Positions 54,289 through 63,780 of a DNA stretch of 64,000 bases are shown here, one piece after another. The stretch comes from Anaerolineae bacterium (GTDB taxonomy: Bacteria; Chloroflexota; Anaerolineae; Anaerolineales; Anaerolineaceae): NCBI GenBank assembly GCA_013314735.1, contig JABUFD010000003.1, positions 372,001 to 436,000 of the forward strand. Reading direction: 5' to 3'. The notes under the pieces are model-generated. The model searched no databases. It had not been told where the DNA came from and saw nothing but the letters and a program-made list of their open reading frames with translations. The position numbers and the translations under genes are program-made. Positions within the stretch are counted from its first letter, which is position 1. Every line of letters begins with the position of its first letter.

Positions 54289-54368
54289 ATAGATGGGAAC
54301 GAATTTGATAGGTTCTGAAAGTTTTCATCGCGTACCATACAAGCAGGTCAGAACCCGAACGAGGAACC

Positions 54369-55664
54369 ATGCCAACCGAAGCAAAGAAATTTTACGAAAT
54401 GTCACTGCCCGAACGCCGGGCGGAAGTACAGCAGGCAGCCGCGTTGAGTGATGCCGAGATTGCCGCCCTGCAGCCGCAAGGCGGGCTCTCGCTGGAGCAG
54501 GCCAACCGCATGATCGAGAACGTGGCCGGGCTGTACAGCCTGCCGCTGGGGATCGCGCAGCACTTTGTGGTCAACGGGGTGGAGCGCCTGGTGCCGATGG
54601 TGATTGAAGAACCCTCCGTCGTCGCCGCGGCTTCCTACATGGCACGCCTGGTTAAATCCGGCGGTGGGTTCACCTCCAGCAGCGATGAACCCCGCATGAT
54701 CGGGCAAATGCAGCTGCTCGATCTTGCCGACCCCGCCGAAGCAGCTGCGCGCATCCTGGCGCAAAAGGATCGTTTACTGGCAGCCGCGGCGGAAATTGAC
54801 CCCCTCCTGATCCGCCTGGGCGGCGGCCCGCGCGACATCGTGGTGCGTGAACTGCACAGCGCAGCCCTGGGTACGTTCCTCGTCCTGCACCTTATTTACG
54901 ATGTACGTGACGCGATGGGCGCCAACGCGGTCAATACCGCCCTCGAACGCCTGACCCCGCTGGTGGAAGCCATCAGCGGCGGGCGTGCCCACCTGCGTAT
55001 TCTTTCCAACCTGGCGGACCAGCGCCTGGCCAAGGCCGCCTGCCGCATCCCGCTGGCAGCGCTTGGATTCCGCGAGTTCAGCGCCGAACAGGTGCGCGAC
55101 GGCATCCTCGAAGCGTGGGCCTTTGCAGAAGCCGACCCCTACCGCGCCGCCACCCACAACAAGGGCATCATGAATGGCATTGATGCCGTCCTGCTGGCCA
55201 CCGGCAACGATTGGCGCGCCGTGGAAGCCGGGGCGCATGCCTATGCCGCCCGTTCCGGGCGCTACACCAGCCTCAGCCGCTGGTGGGCGGAAGCGAACGG
55301 CGACCTGTGCGGCGAACTGGAACTGCCGATGGCGGTCGGCACCGTGGGTGGTGCCACCCGTGTGCACCCTACGGCGCAAACCGCGCTCAAGATCATGGGC
55401 GTACACAACGCGCGTGAACTGGCGGAAACCATCGCCGCGGTCGGGCTGGCGCAGAACCTCGCTGCCATCCGCGCCCTGGCCACCGAAGGCATCCAGCGCG
55501 GACACATGGCACTCCACGCCCGCCAGGTGGCAATCGCCGCCGGCGCGGCGGAAGACCAGATCGAACCCCTGGCGGCACAATTGACCGCCGAGAAAACCGT
55601 ACGCATCGACCGCGCGCAGGAAATTTTAGCGCAATGGAAACTACAGGCAGGTGAAGATGACTGA
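54369..55664 (+). CDS. Class II hydroxymethylglutaryl-CoA reductase
   Basis: 431-residue enzyme interconverting HMG-CoA and mevalonate. All four catalytic residues of the Pseudomonas mevalonii-type enzyme can be placed: Glu81 ([10 protein letters not shown]), Lys265 (THNKGIMNG), Asp281 (GNDWR) and His379 (RGHMAL). [10 protein letters not shown] and [11 protein letters not shown] are conserved. The class II form fits bacterial enzymes, either for catabolic use or as a mevalonate-pathway enzyme. It is followed by HMG-CoA synthase with an 8 nt overlap, so here it is probably biosynthetic. GAGGAACC precedes the ATG. Confidence 0.94.
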   Translation: MPTEAKKFYEMSLPERRAEVQQAAALSDAEIAALQPQGGLSLEQANRMIENVAGLYSLPLGIAQHFVVNGVERLVPMVIEEPSVVAAASYMARLVKSGGGFTSSSDEPRMIGQMQLLDLADPAEAAARILAQKDRLLAAAAEIDPLLIRLGGGPRDIVVRELHSAALGTFLVLHLIYDVRDAMGANAVNTALERLTPLVEAISGGRAHLRILSNLADQRLAKAACRIPLAALGFREFSAEQVRDGILEAWAFAEADPYRAATHNKGIMNGIDAVLLATGNDWRAVEAGAHAYAARSGRYTSLSRWWAEANGDLCGELELPMAVGTVGGATRVHPTAQTALKIMGVHNARELAETIAAVGLAQNLAAIRALATEGIQRGHMALHARQVAIAAGAAEDQIEPLAAQLTAEKTVRIDRAQEILAQWKLQAGEDD

Positions 55665-56727
55665 ACACAATCCGAGCAAGATCATGCAGACGCAGCGCCC
55701 GGTGGGCATCATCGGCTACGGGGCATATATCCCCCGCTACCGGCTGCCCGGCAGTGAGATTTCCAAAGTGTGGAGCGGACTGGAGGAAGGCAGCCCGGTC
55801 AAGGAAAAAGCTGTCGCCGGGCTGGATGAAGACACCGTCACCATGTCAATCGAAGCCGCTCGCAACGCGCTCAAACGCGCCGGGATCAACCCCGCCGACC
55901 TGCGGGCGGTGTGGATCGGCTCCGAATCGCATCCCTATGCGGTCAAACCCTCCTCCACCATCGTCGCCGAAGCAATCGGCGCCACCCCCAGCATTTCCGC
56001 CGCCGATATGGAATTTGCCTGCAAGGCCGGTTCTGAGGCAATGACGATGGCGATGGGGTTGGTCGGTTCCGGCATGGCGCAGTATGCCCTGGCCATTGGC
56101 ATGGACACTGCCCAGGGACGCCCCGGCGATGCCCTCGAATACACCGCCGCTTCCGGCGGCGCGGCCTACATCCTCGGCCCGGCGGAGGAATCCCTGGCGC
56201 AGATCGAAGCCACCTATTCATTTGTCACCGACACCCCCGATTTCTGGCGGCGCGCCGGGCAGAAGTACCCCAGCCACGGGCAGCGCTTTACCGGCGATCC
56301 GGCGTATTTCAACCACATCCGCAATGCCGCGCAAACCATGCTGGAAGGATTGAACGCACAGCCTTCCGATTTCAAATATGCCGTCTTTCACCAGCCCAAC
56401 CCCAAGTTCCCCCAGCGTATCGCCAAAGAACTGGGCTTCACCAATGAGCAGATCAACCCCGGGCTGCTGGTGACGCGCATCGGCAACACCTACGCCGGCG
56501 CGGCACTGATCGGCGCTTCGGCGGTGCTCGATATTGCCGAACCGGGCGACCGCATCCTGATGGTCTCCTACGGCTCCGGCGCGGGCTCCGATGCCTTCGC
56601 GCTGCGGGTGACGGATGCCATTACCGAACGGCGCGCCAAAGCCCCCACCACCGAAGCCTACATCGCGCGCCGCACCGAGATCGATTACGCCACCTACGTG
56701 CGCTTCCGCCGCAAGCTGGCGAAATAA
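55657..56727 (+). CDS. Archaeal-type hydroxymethylglutaryl-CoA synthase
   Basis: 356-residue thiolase-fold enzyme condensing acetyl-CoA with acetoacetyl-CoA. Catalytic Cys122 ([11 protein letters not shown]), His245 (FHQPNPKFP) and Glu90 (GSESHPY) are in place, and the C-terminal GSGAGSDAF loop is conserved. The length and the [11 protein letters not shown] start match the archaeal/UPF0219 group rather than the eukaryotic-type bacterial enzyme. In archaea this enzyme forms a complex with a thiolase and a DUF35 protein; the thiolase homologue is next door, but no DUF35 gene is visible. The ATG at 55657 overlaps the reductase stop; a GTG two codons earlier is possible. Confidence 0.92.
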   Translation: MTEHNPSKIMQTQRPVGIIGYGAYIPRYRLPGSEISKVWSGLEEGSPVKEKAVAGLDEDTVTMSIEAARNALKRAGINPADLRAVWIGSESHPYAVKPSSTIVAEAIGATPSISAADMEFACKAGSEAMTMAMGLVGSGMAQYALAIGMDTAQGRPGDALEYTAASGGAAYILGPAEESLAQIEATYSFVTDTPDFWRRAGQKYPSHGQRFTGDPAYFNHIRNAAQTMLEGLNAQPSDFKYAVFHQPNPKFPQRIAKELGFTNEQINPGLLVTRIGNTYAGAALIGASAVLDIAEPGDRILMVSYGSGAGSDAFALRVTDAITERRAKAPTTEAYIARRTEIDYATYVRFRRKLAK

Positions 56728-56739
56728 AGGAACGGCACC

Positions 56740-57897
56740 ATGGAAGATATCGTCATCCTCGGATTGGGGCAAACCCCGGTCGGTGAACACTGGGAATTGA
56801 GCCTGCGCCAGTTGGGTGTGCAGGCGATCCGTGCCGCCATTGCCGATGCCGGCGGGTTGGCCCCACAGGCCATGTACATCGGCTCTTATCTCACCTCAAT
56901 GGTCTCGCGCCAGGCCAACCTGGGCGCGCTGCTGACGGATGAAAGCGGTTACCGCGGTATTGAGGGTTTCACGGTGGAAGCCGCCGAAGCCTCCAGCCTG
57001 GCCGCCCTGCGCATGGCGTTCATCGCGGTGCGCTCCGGCTTCATCGATACCGCCCTGGCGGTGGGGGTCGAAAAAGCCACTGACAAGGTCGGTGATGAGG
57101 TTGATGCCGCCCTGGCGCAGAGCGCCGATTATGATTACGAAGGCATGCAGGGCGTGACGATGATGACCCAGGCCGGGCTGTTGAAACAGCGCTACCTGTA
57201 CCAGCACCACCTGCCAGCGGATGCCCTTGCGCCCTTCCCCCTCATCGCGCACGAGAACGCGGTTGGCAACCCGAATGCCATGTACCGCCGCGCCATCAGT
57301 TTTGCTGCCTACCAGAAGGCCGCGCCCATCTCCCCGCCCCTCAACATGCTCGATATGGCTGCCTATGCCGACGGCGCCGCCGCTGTGCTGGTCACGCGTA
57401 CCTCGCTGGTGCCGCATGCGCTCAGGGAACAGGCCGTGCGCATCACCGGCAGCGCCGTGGCAATTGACCGCCTTGCCCTGCATGACCGCCCCGACCCGCT
57501 GGCGTTTTCCGCCGCGGCGGCTTCGTTCAATACCGCCATCCGCAAAGCCGGCATCCTCCCCGAAGAGATCGACCTGCTGGAAATAGACGATGCCTTTTCG
57601 ATCTACGCCGCCCTCAGCCTGGAGGCGATCGGCTTCGCCGCCCCCGGCGAAAGCCCGCGCCTGGCACAGGAGGGCGTTTTCTCACGGACTGGCAAAACCC
57701 CCATCCTCAGCATGGGCGGGCGCAAGGCGCGCGGCAACGCCCTGGGCGCTTCTGGCCTGTACCAGGTGGTGGAAACCTGCCTGCAAATGCGCGGCGCGGC
57801 CGGCGCCTGCCAGCTGCCCGTCATCCCCCGTAAGGCCGTGGTCCAATCCCTCGGCGGCCCCGCCTCCACCGCGGTAACGGTGGTGCTCGAAAAATAA
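56740..57897 (+). CDS. Thiolase homologue of the HMG-CoA synthase complex, catalytic residues apparently lost
   Basis: 385 residues with the SCP2/archaeal-type thiolase fold and the start VILGLGQTPVGEHW. Where thiolases have VEAACASG the sequence reads VEAAEASS, so the nucleophilic Cys is Glu83. The HDAF/NEAF-type His is Asp283 (EIDDAFSIY), and the GHP His is Asn332 (RKARGNALGASG). With all three changed a normal Claisen condensation is unlikely. It is 12 nt after HMG-CoA synthase with AAAGGAAC before the ATG. It could be a structural partner of the synthase, as in the archaeal complex, or a different acyl-binding protein. The changes were judged by eye alignment. Confidence 0.82.
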   Translation: MEDIVILGLGQTPVGEHWELSLRQLGVQAIRAAIADAGGLAPQAMYIGSYLTSMVSRQANLGALLTDESGYRGIEGFTVEAAEASSLAALRMAFIAVRSGFIDTALAVGVEKATDKVGDEVDAALAQSADYDYEGMQGVTMMTQAGLLKQRYLYQHHLPADALAPFPLIAHENAVGNPNAMYRRAISFAAYQKAAPISPPLNMLDMAAYADGAAAVLVTRTSLVPHALREQAVRITGSAVAIDRLALHDRPDPLAFSAAAASFNTAIRKAGILPEEIDLLEIDDAFSIYAALSLEAIGFAAPGESPRLAQEGVFSRTGKTPILSMGGRKARGNALGASGLYQVVETCLQMRGAAGACQLPVIPRKAVVQSLGGPASTAVTVVLEK

Positions 57898-57977
57898 ATT
57901 AATAGCTTCACCAGGTAACATGAAGAACTTATATTTAGGTTGTGTATACTTATTGATCATGACTTAAGGAGTCATTT

Positions 57978-59972
57978 TTGAGATCGCTATCCTTCATACA
58001 AAGTAAGATAAAAGATCTGATGCATCAGCTTCAACAGCCCATTTATCTAGTGCTCTTGATTGGAATAATGGTTGGACTATTGTTTTTCAAGGATTACGGC
58101 CCGAGCTGGGATGAGCCTGAATTTTATTATTACGGTGACCTTATGTCAAAAGCTTATTCCATCGGGGATCGTATTGATGGGATATATAACTTAGAATCGT
58201 TATTGGATTTTCAGGATTTAAGATTCTATGGACCAGCGTATCTGTTGATTGGAAAGCTGTTTCATTCACTAACATCGTGGCTTTTTCCAAATACTTCGTA
58301 TATAGAACTCTGGCATCTGGTAAATTTTTTATTCTTTTTGTTAGGCGTCTTTTTTTTCTACAAACTCACATGTATGTTCGTCAGCCCACGTGCAAGTCTG
58401 GCATCAACCCTTTTATTCTGTTTGCAACCTGTTTTATTTGGGTCAGCTTGGATCAACCCAAAAGATATTCCATTGCTTGTTTTTTTTCTAGGCTCAATAT
58501 ACATCGGCATTCGTTCAATCCAAAGCATCTCTCTAATACCAGAAAGCTTTATGGGGGTTAATAATAACCATCAAAAGACGACGGTTCATCCATCACGAAA
58601 AAAGAAAATCTTTATACTTGGCGGATTACTAATCGCGGCAGTAGTTATCACATTTGCTTTTTCTGAAACAATAGAAAATATTCTAGAACAGCTTATCAAT
58701 TGGCTGCTCCTCGACATGCGAAATAACCTGCTAAAAAAAATCTTCCTGATGATCGCCGAGCATATAACAACATCAAATTTATATCTCTACATTAATAAAG
58801 TCATTGCCTGGTTTCACAATATACGCTTTGCTACTGCCATTCTGACTGCAATATATAGCCTGTGGATGATCGAAACTGCTTTTTTCCCTGGCACAATTAA
58901 AGTTATCGCAAAGCAAACTCGAACATTATTAACCGAATATCGCAATTTATTTTTTAGAAAATGCCTTAATCGCCACATTCTGTTTTTCTTTGCAGCAAGT
59001 GTTTTTCTTGGCTTCACGATATCGGTACGCGTTATTGGACCACTTGCAGGACTTCTGATCGCTTTGCTGGCATTTTGGAAATTTAGGTGGAAATCCATCC
59101 CATATATAATTGCCTACGGCCTTGTTTCACTGATCGTTGCCTACGAAAGTTGGCCTTTTCTATGGGAAAATCCAATTCAGAATTTCCTGAATGTATTTCG
59201 GCATATGGCGGATAACCCGGTTTCCGTCAATGTTCTTTTTAATGGGACTGTATATAACTCAAAACAACTGCCACTTCTATACCTGCCAATCCTGATGTTG
59301 ATCACACTGACCGAACCAGCTTTGCCATTGATGGTGTCAGGATTCTGTATCTCTCTGATTTCTTTTTTCAAAAAAAAATATTCGGCTGTAGAAGAACTTG
59401 TAATCATACTTTTATGGTTCTTGATCCCTTTCTTGTACGTATTGATATTTCGTCCAGCCATGTACGATAATTATCGGCACTTTTTGTTCCTGTTACCACC
59501 GGTTTTCTTCTTTGCCGGAATTGGCATTGACGCAATTTTCAGTCGGTTATCATCCATCTGGATTCAAATAGCGATGCTTTCCATTTTGCTGCTTCCCAAC
59601 TTACTAGCCTTTATTCAGTATCATCCTTACGAATATACCTATTACAATGCTTTCGTAGGCGGTATTAGTGGCGCAGAAAATAGGTATGAACTGGATTATT
59701 GGCTCCTATGTTATAAGGACCTGACAGAAATTGTCAACCAATCAGAAAAGAATTGGCAAAGTATTTATGTCGCCCTTAACCCGGATCTCGTTCAGTTATA
59801 TACCGATAAGAGTATAATCGTGAAGAAAATGGATAACATTCGATACCCAGAGGATAGCTTAATATTTCTACCTAAACGATGGGATTATCAACTCTTATTT
59901 CCTGAGTTTGAAATTGCATATTCAATACAACGTCGCAATGTCCCCTTATGTATTGCAAAAGTGGCGCCATAA
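57978..59972 (+). CDS. Polytopic glycosyltransferase-type membrane protein (GT39/GT-C-like)
   Basis: 664 residues with about 12 transmembrane segments. The first loop contains DYGPSWDEP, the acidic motif of GT-C/PMT-type (GT39) enzymes that use polyprenyl-phosphate sugars. The C-terminal 120 residues form a soluble domain. The start is a TTG at 57978 with AAGGAG 6 nt upstream, since no ATG gives the correct N-terminus. The DNA is clearly AT-rich, with many TTA, ATA and AAA codons and long A/T runs, unlike its neighbours. It is followed by a GT2 enzyme that could make its lipid-linked donor. Confidence 0.75.
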   Translation: MRSLSFIQSKIKDLMHQLQQPIYLVLLIGIMVGLLFFKDYGPSWDEPEFYYYGDLMSKAYSIGDRIDGIYNLESLLDFQDLRFYGPAYLLIGKLFHSLTSWLFPNTSYIELWHLVNFLFFLLGVFFFYKLTCMFVSPRASLASTLLFCLQPVLFGSAWINPKDIPLLVFFLGSIYIGIRSIQSISLIPESFMGVNNNHQKTTVHPSRKKKIFILGGLLIAAVVITFAFSETIENILEQLINWLLLDMRNNLLKKIFLMIAEHITTSNLYLYINKVIAWFHNIRFATAILTAIYSLWMIETAFFPGTIKVIAKQTRTLLTEYRNLFFRKCLNRHILFFFAASVFLGFTISVRVIGPLAGLLIALLAFWKFRWKSIPYIIAYGLVSLIVAYESWPFLWENPIQNFLNVFRHMADNPVSVNVLFNGTVYNSKQLPLLYLPILMLITLTEPALPLMVSGFCISLISFFKKKYSAVEELVIILLWFLIPFLYVLIFRPAMYDNYRHFLFLLPPVFFFAGIGIDAIFSRLSSIWIQIAMLSILLLPNLLAFIQYHPYEYTYYNAFVGGISGAENRYELDYWLLCYKDLTEIVNQSEKNWQSIYVALNPDLVQLYTDKSIIVKKMDNIRYPEDSLIFLPKRWDYQLLFPEFEIAYSIQRRNVPLCIAKVAP

Positions 59973-59996
59973 TAAAATTTTATAACTTTGACAAAT

Positions 59997-60779
59997 ATGA
60001 CACAAACTAAAAAATTGACGGTACATGAACAACAGAGGGTAGAATTAAGTATCATCATTCCTGCCTACAATGAGATTTCGTTGATCGCAAAATCGGTCCA
60101 TGAAACATTGTCCTTTTTATCTAGGAATTTTCCAAATAGCGAGCTTCTAATTGTTGACGATGGCAGCACAGACGGTACAGTAGCTGCTGTGTTTGAGTTT
60201 ATAAAAACTAACCCTTACAACATCCACATAGAGATGATCGAGAACAAGGGTAATTTTGGGAAGGGCTTCTCCATTAAAAATGGAGTGATGTCGAGTCGAG
60301 GAGAAGTGATTGTGTTTACTGATGCTGACTTACCTTACGACCTATCTTCTCTGAAAATGATAGTTCCCGCCATCCAATCTGGTATTGATATGATGGCGGG
60401 GTCAAGGGTATCAGCAGATTCAGTCATTAATGCAAAAGTTCCACTTCCCCGAAAGATATTTAGCTACATCTACCAGTTATTTGTGAAATTCTTATTCAAT
60501 ATTGGCATAACAGATACCCAATGTGGATTCAAAGGATTCTCACAACCTACAGCACTAGCCATATTTTCGAAAACCCAAATCAATGGATTCGGCTTTGATA
60601 TCGAATCTTTTGTTCTGGCAAGAAAATACAAGTATCGTGTTGAAACTTTTCCTGTAATCCTCAATACTTATCGCGAAGAAAGCAGGATCAATTTTGTTAA
60701 GGATATCCCGAAAATGATATATGATCTCTTACGGGTAAAGATTAACCTTATGTTTGGAACTTATGATCGAGTAGAATGA
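59997..60779 (+). CDS. GT2 glycosyltransferase, dolichyl-phosphate hexose synthase type
   Basis: 260-residue inverting GT-A enzyme. LSIIIPAYNE opens the nucleotide-binding domain, LLIVDDGSTDGT and VFTDADLPYDL hold the DxD-type metal site, and TQCGFKGF and GFGFDIE match dolichyl-phosphate glucose/mannose synthase relatives. No C-terminal transmembrane helices, so it is peripheral. AT-rich like the preceding gene. The ATG at 59997 lacks a Shine-Dalgarno; a TTG at 59988 is an alternative. Probably supplies polyprenyl-phosphate sugar to the GT39-like protein upstream (inference). Confidence 0.85.
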   Translation: MTQTKKLTVHEQQRVELSIIIPAYNEISLIAKSVHETLSFLSRNFPNSELLIVDDGSTDGTVAAVFEFIKTNPYNIHIEMIENKGNFGKGFSIKNGVMSSRGEVIVFTDADLPYDLSSLKMIVPAIQSGIDMMAGSRVSADSVINAKVPLPRKIFSYIYQLFVKFLFNIGITDTQCGFKGFSQPTALAIFSKTQINGFGFDIESFVLARKYKYRVETFPVILNTYREESRINFVKDIPKMIYDLLRVKINLMFGTYDRVE

Positions 60780-60820
60780 CTTGAGTCAAAAATCAAATTG
60801 AAAGGAGAAAGATTGGCTTT

Positions 60821-62542
60821 ATGCTGATCACCCTGTCCCTCTGGATCCTGATCCTCGCCGTCAGCCTCGGTTACGGCTTTGCCGCCCATGCCCTGCTCCA
60901 GCGCGGCGCCCCGGCAGAATCGCCGCTGTCGCTTTCGCGCCTGATCCCGCTTGCCTTGCTGGGATTTGTGGTGGTGAATGTGCTCGCCACCCTGTTGAGC
61001 CTGGTGATGCCGATTGCCGCGCTGGCGCTGTTGCTCGTTGCCGCCCCGGCATTGGTGCTGTTCACGGTGTTCCTGCGAAAGTTCGCGGCGGCTGCCCAGC
61101 CGGCTTTCCCGCTGGCAAAGCGGACGCGCTGGCTGTTCATCGCCGGCGGCCTGGTGCTGCTGGCACTGACGGCCTGGCTGACCACCGGCGCGATCAACAA
61201 CTCCGATACCTACATCTATCACGCCCAATCGATCCGCTGGATTGAATCCTATCCTGCCATTCGCGGGTTGGGCAATTTCTTCAACCGCCTGGCGTACAAT
61301 TCCAACTGGTTTGTGCAAAACGCCCTGTTCAGCTTCGCCTGGCTGGGCGGCCCTTCGTTCCATGTGCTGAATGGTTTCCTGGTGTTCGTCGTGCACCTGT
61401 TTGGACTGTACGAATTTTGCGCCGCGCTCCAGGCGCGGCAGTTGTCAGCAGTGCACTGGCTGGGTTTGTTCCTGATCCCGCTTGGTATCATCAGCATCGG
61501 CACCCAGGCATCCGCGCCCTCCACCGACCTGCCGGCGGCGTATGCCGGCTGGATGGCGGCCTTCCTTGCCATCCGGGCCGCAAAGGATAAAGACTCCGAT
61601 CCCATCACCCTGGCGGTGGTGTTCGGGCTGGTTGCGTTTGCGCTCATCATCAAAATTTCCATCGCGCCCCTGGTGCAGCTGCCGCTGTGGCTCAGCCTGC
61701 GCCAGCTGCGGCAGGGAAAATTCCGCCGGGTGCTCCTTCTGTGGGTGTGGATGGCGGTGATCGCTTTGCCGTGGATGGCGCGCAATGTACTGTTGTCGGG
61801 CTACCTGGTGTACCCGGCCAGCCAGACCGGTTTGCCGGTGTCCTGGAAAATCCCGCGCCAATGGGTGGAGCAGGATTCCGCCGGCATCCGCGCCTGGGGG
61901 TTCAACGAACGCGCACCCTACCGGGATGTCCTGGCGCAGCCCTTCCCGCAGCGCATCAAAACATGGTTCTTCAACCTCACGCGCAACCAGCAGGGGATGG
62001 TGCTGTTCAGCCTGGGAACCCCTCTGCTGCTGATCACGGGCGGCCTCAGCGCCAGGCGCAAGGAGGAACCGGCAGCAACCACCGCCGTGCTGGAAGCCGG
62101 GTGGATATTTTTCGCGTGTGAATTGACGTGGCTGTGGATCTCACCCAACCTGCGCTTTGGCTATGTGTATGTGCTGTTCCTGTGCGCCTTGGGGCTGGCG
62201 CTGCTGGCCGGATGGGCGCTGCGCCTGGTACGCCTGCCCGTTGACTGGGCAGGGCTGTTGGCCGTGCTGCTGGTCACCGGTGTGCTGGCGCTGCTGCTGG
62301 TCCGCTCGCTCAGCCTGCACAATCTCCTGTACCGCGCGGCTTTCCCACAGGATTATGCCCTGCGCGCTACCGATGTGTGCACGATCAATGCCGGCACGCA
62401 GGAAATTTTCTGCGCGCGCGATTACGGCGAGTGCGGCTACCACGATTTCCCCTGCCACGCCTGGGGCAACGATTACGCGCGCATGGTTGGCGACACCTTT
62501 ACCGAAGGTTTTTACCTGGAATTGCCCGAAGCCACGCCCTGA
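60821..62542 (+). CDS. Polytopic membrane protein, LIC_10190-like, unknown function
   Basis: 573 residues with about 11-12 hydrophobic helices. A loop after about residue 115 reads NNSDTYIYHAQSIRW then RGLGNFFNRLAYNSNWF, a pattern I associate with the LIC_10190 family of uncharacterised membrane proteins that sit beside glycan genes and may be GT-C-type enzymes. The C-terminal ~70 residues are a Cys-containing soluble tail. AAAGGAG precedes the ATG. Composition returns to the GC-rich norm here, so the AT-rich block ends in the 40 nt before this gene. Confidence 0.65.
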   Translation: MLITLSLWILILAVSLGYGFAAHALLQRGAPAESPLSLSRLIPLALLGFVVVNVLATLLSLVMPIAALALLLVAAPALVLFTVFLRKFAAAAQPAFPLAKRTRWLFIAGGLVLLALTAWLTTGAINNSDTYIYHAQSIRWIESYPAIRGLGNFFNRLAYNSNWFVQNALFSFAWLGGPSFHVLNGFLVFVVHLFGLYEFCAALQARQLSAVHWLGLFLIPLGIISIGTQASAPSTDLPAAYAGWMAAFLAIRAAKDKDSDPITLAVVFGLVAFALIIKISIAPLVQLPLWLSLRQLRQGKFRRVLLLWVWMAVIALPWMARNVLLSGYLVYPASQTGLPVSWKIPRQWVEQDSAGIRAWGFNERAPYRDVLAQPFPQRIKTWFFNLTRNQQGMVLFSLGTPLLLITGGLSARRKEEPAATTAVLEAGWIFFACELTWLWISPNLRFGYVYVLFLCALGLALLAGWALRLVRLPVDWAGLLAVLLVTGVLALLLVRSLSLHNLLYRAAFPQDYALRATDVCTINAGTQEIFCARDYGECGYHDFPCHAWGNDYARMVGDTFTEGFYLELPEATP

Positions 62543-62575
62543 TCCTGTTCCTGACCGCGCAGCATGTCCCCTCGA

Positions 62576-62594
62576 CCCTTCGACAGGCTCAGGG
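62576..62594. repeat. Dispersed palindromic repeat unit
   Basis: cccttcgacaggctcaggg, the reverse complement of the unit at 51209-51227 with one difference. It lies in the 62 nt gap between two convergent genes, where it could act as a bidirectional hairpin. Confidence 0.6.
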
Positions 62595-62604
62595 TGCGTG
62601 AAAA

Positions 62605-63780
62605 TCAATACGCCCCTTTTTCCCCGCCCATCACCACGATCTTCGGTTCCAGGCGCATCCACACCTCCAGGATGCCGGCCTGCACCTGCGCATCGATCAC
62701 CGCGTCGATGTCCTTGTAGGCCTCCCAGGTCTCATCCGCCGCCACGCCGATCGGCAGGATGTCGTGCTGGCGCATATGGCGCTGGAAGGCGTCCGCATCG
62801 AACTGCTTGCGCGCGGCCGTGCGTGAACTGGTGCGCCCCGCGCCGTGCGAGGACGAGGCCAGGCTGTCCGGGTTGCCCTTGCCGAGGGTGACGTAACTGG
62901 CGGTGCCGGAACTGCCGGGGATGATCCCCACCTGCCCGGCATGCGCCGGGGTGGCGCCTTTACGGTGGATCACGCTTTCGCCTTCCACCCAGGCGTAGTT
63001 GTGATGGTTCTCAAAACGCTGCACCAGCCGCAGCCCGCTGCGCGCCAGGAAGGCATCGTGGATGAGCTCATGGTTCGCCTGGGCGAAATCCCCCATCAGC
63101 TGCATCGCGCGCAGGTATTCGCGCCCGCTGTCACGGTCCAGCCGCAGCCATTCATAGCCATTGGGAATGCCGGGGGTGTGCTGGCGGGTTTCCGCCGCCG
63201 CCAGCCGGATGTAATGCGATGCCACCTTGTAGCCCACCCCGCGGCTGCCGGAATGCGTCATCACCGCTGCCACCGGCATGCCGGAACGCTGGTCCTCGCC
63301 CACCAGGGCATCGAAGAAGTGGTTGCCCGCCCCCGACGTGCCGAGTTGTTCCCGCGCCAGTGAGTGCAGGCCGCGCAGGAGCGGGGTTTCCTGCCAGCGC
63401 GGGTCTGCCAGCACCGGGTGCTGTTTCTGGTTGCCGCGCGGATAATGCGAATTGAGACCGAAATTGGAAGTGGCGCGCATCACCTGCGCGATGTGTTCGC
63501 GTTCCCGCAGAAAGTCATCCGGGGATATGTCCAGCACGCTCACCATCATGCGGCAGGCGATATCGTACCCCACAAAACCGGGGGCGATGGCGTTGTGCAG
63601 CGCCGCCACCCCGCCGATGGGCATGCCGTAGCCCGGGTGCGCGTCCGGCAGCAGGGCGGTGCGCTCCGTCACCGGCAGGCGCTCCACCGTTTCGATCTGG
63701 CGGAAGGTCTCCGCCTCGAAGCTTTCCACCGCGCCAAAATAGGTGTGCGGCGCGCGGCTGCCGCCTGGGGTGTCGGTCAT
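62605..63780 (-). CDS. rtcB: RtcB-type RNA ligase
   Basis: 391-residue GTP/Mn-dependent RNA ligase joining 2',3'-cyclic phosphate or 3'-phosphate ends to 5'-OH ends. Metal-binding residues lie in LLPDAHPGYGMPIGG, Cys76 (DIACRM), GAGNHFF, THSGSRGVG and FENHHNYAW. The guanylylated His is His312 in SSSHGAGR, followed by a conserved basic run. DIACRM departs slightly from the usual DIGCGM. GGAGG lies 6 nt before the ATG. A TATAAT box on the minus strand (63806-63801) is close upstream. No archease gene is adjacent. Confidence 0.92.
   Translation of the reverse strand: MTDTPGGSRAPHTYFGAVESFEAETFRQIETVERLPVTERTALLPDAHPGYGMPIGGVAALHNAIAPGFVGYDIACRMMVSVLDISPDDFLREREHIAQVMRATSNFGLNSHYPRGNQKQHPVLADPRWQETPLLRGLHSLAREQLGTSGAGNHFFDALVGEDQRSGMPVAAVMTHSGSRGVGYKVASHYIRLAAAETRQHTPGIPNGYEWLRLDRDSGREYLRAMQLMGDFAQANHELIHDAFLARSGLRLVQRFENHHNYAWVEGESVIHRKGATPAHAGQVGIIPGSSGTASYVTLGKGNPDSLASSSHGAGRTSSRTAARKQFDADAFQRHMRQHDILPIGVAADETWEAYKDIDAVIDAQVQAGILEVWMRLEPKIVVMGGEKGAY

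Noticed and set aside
53408-54289. 293-codon plus-strand frame over the second kinase gene
   Set aside because: Product is dominated by Pro, His, Arg and Gln from the complementary G-ending codons of the kinase; no domain and no ribosome site.
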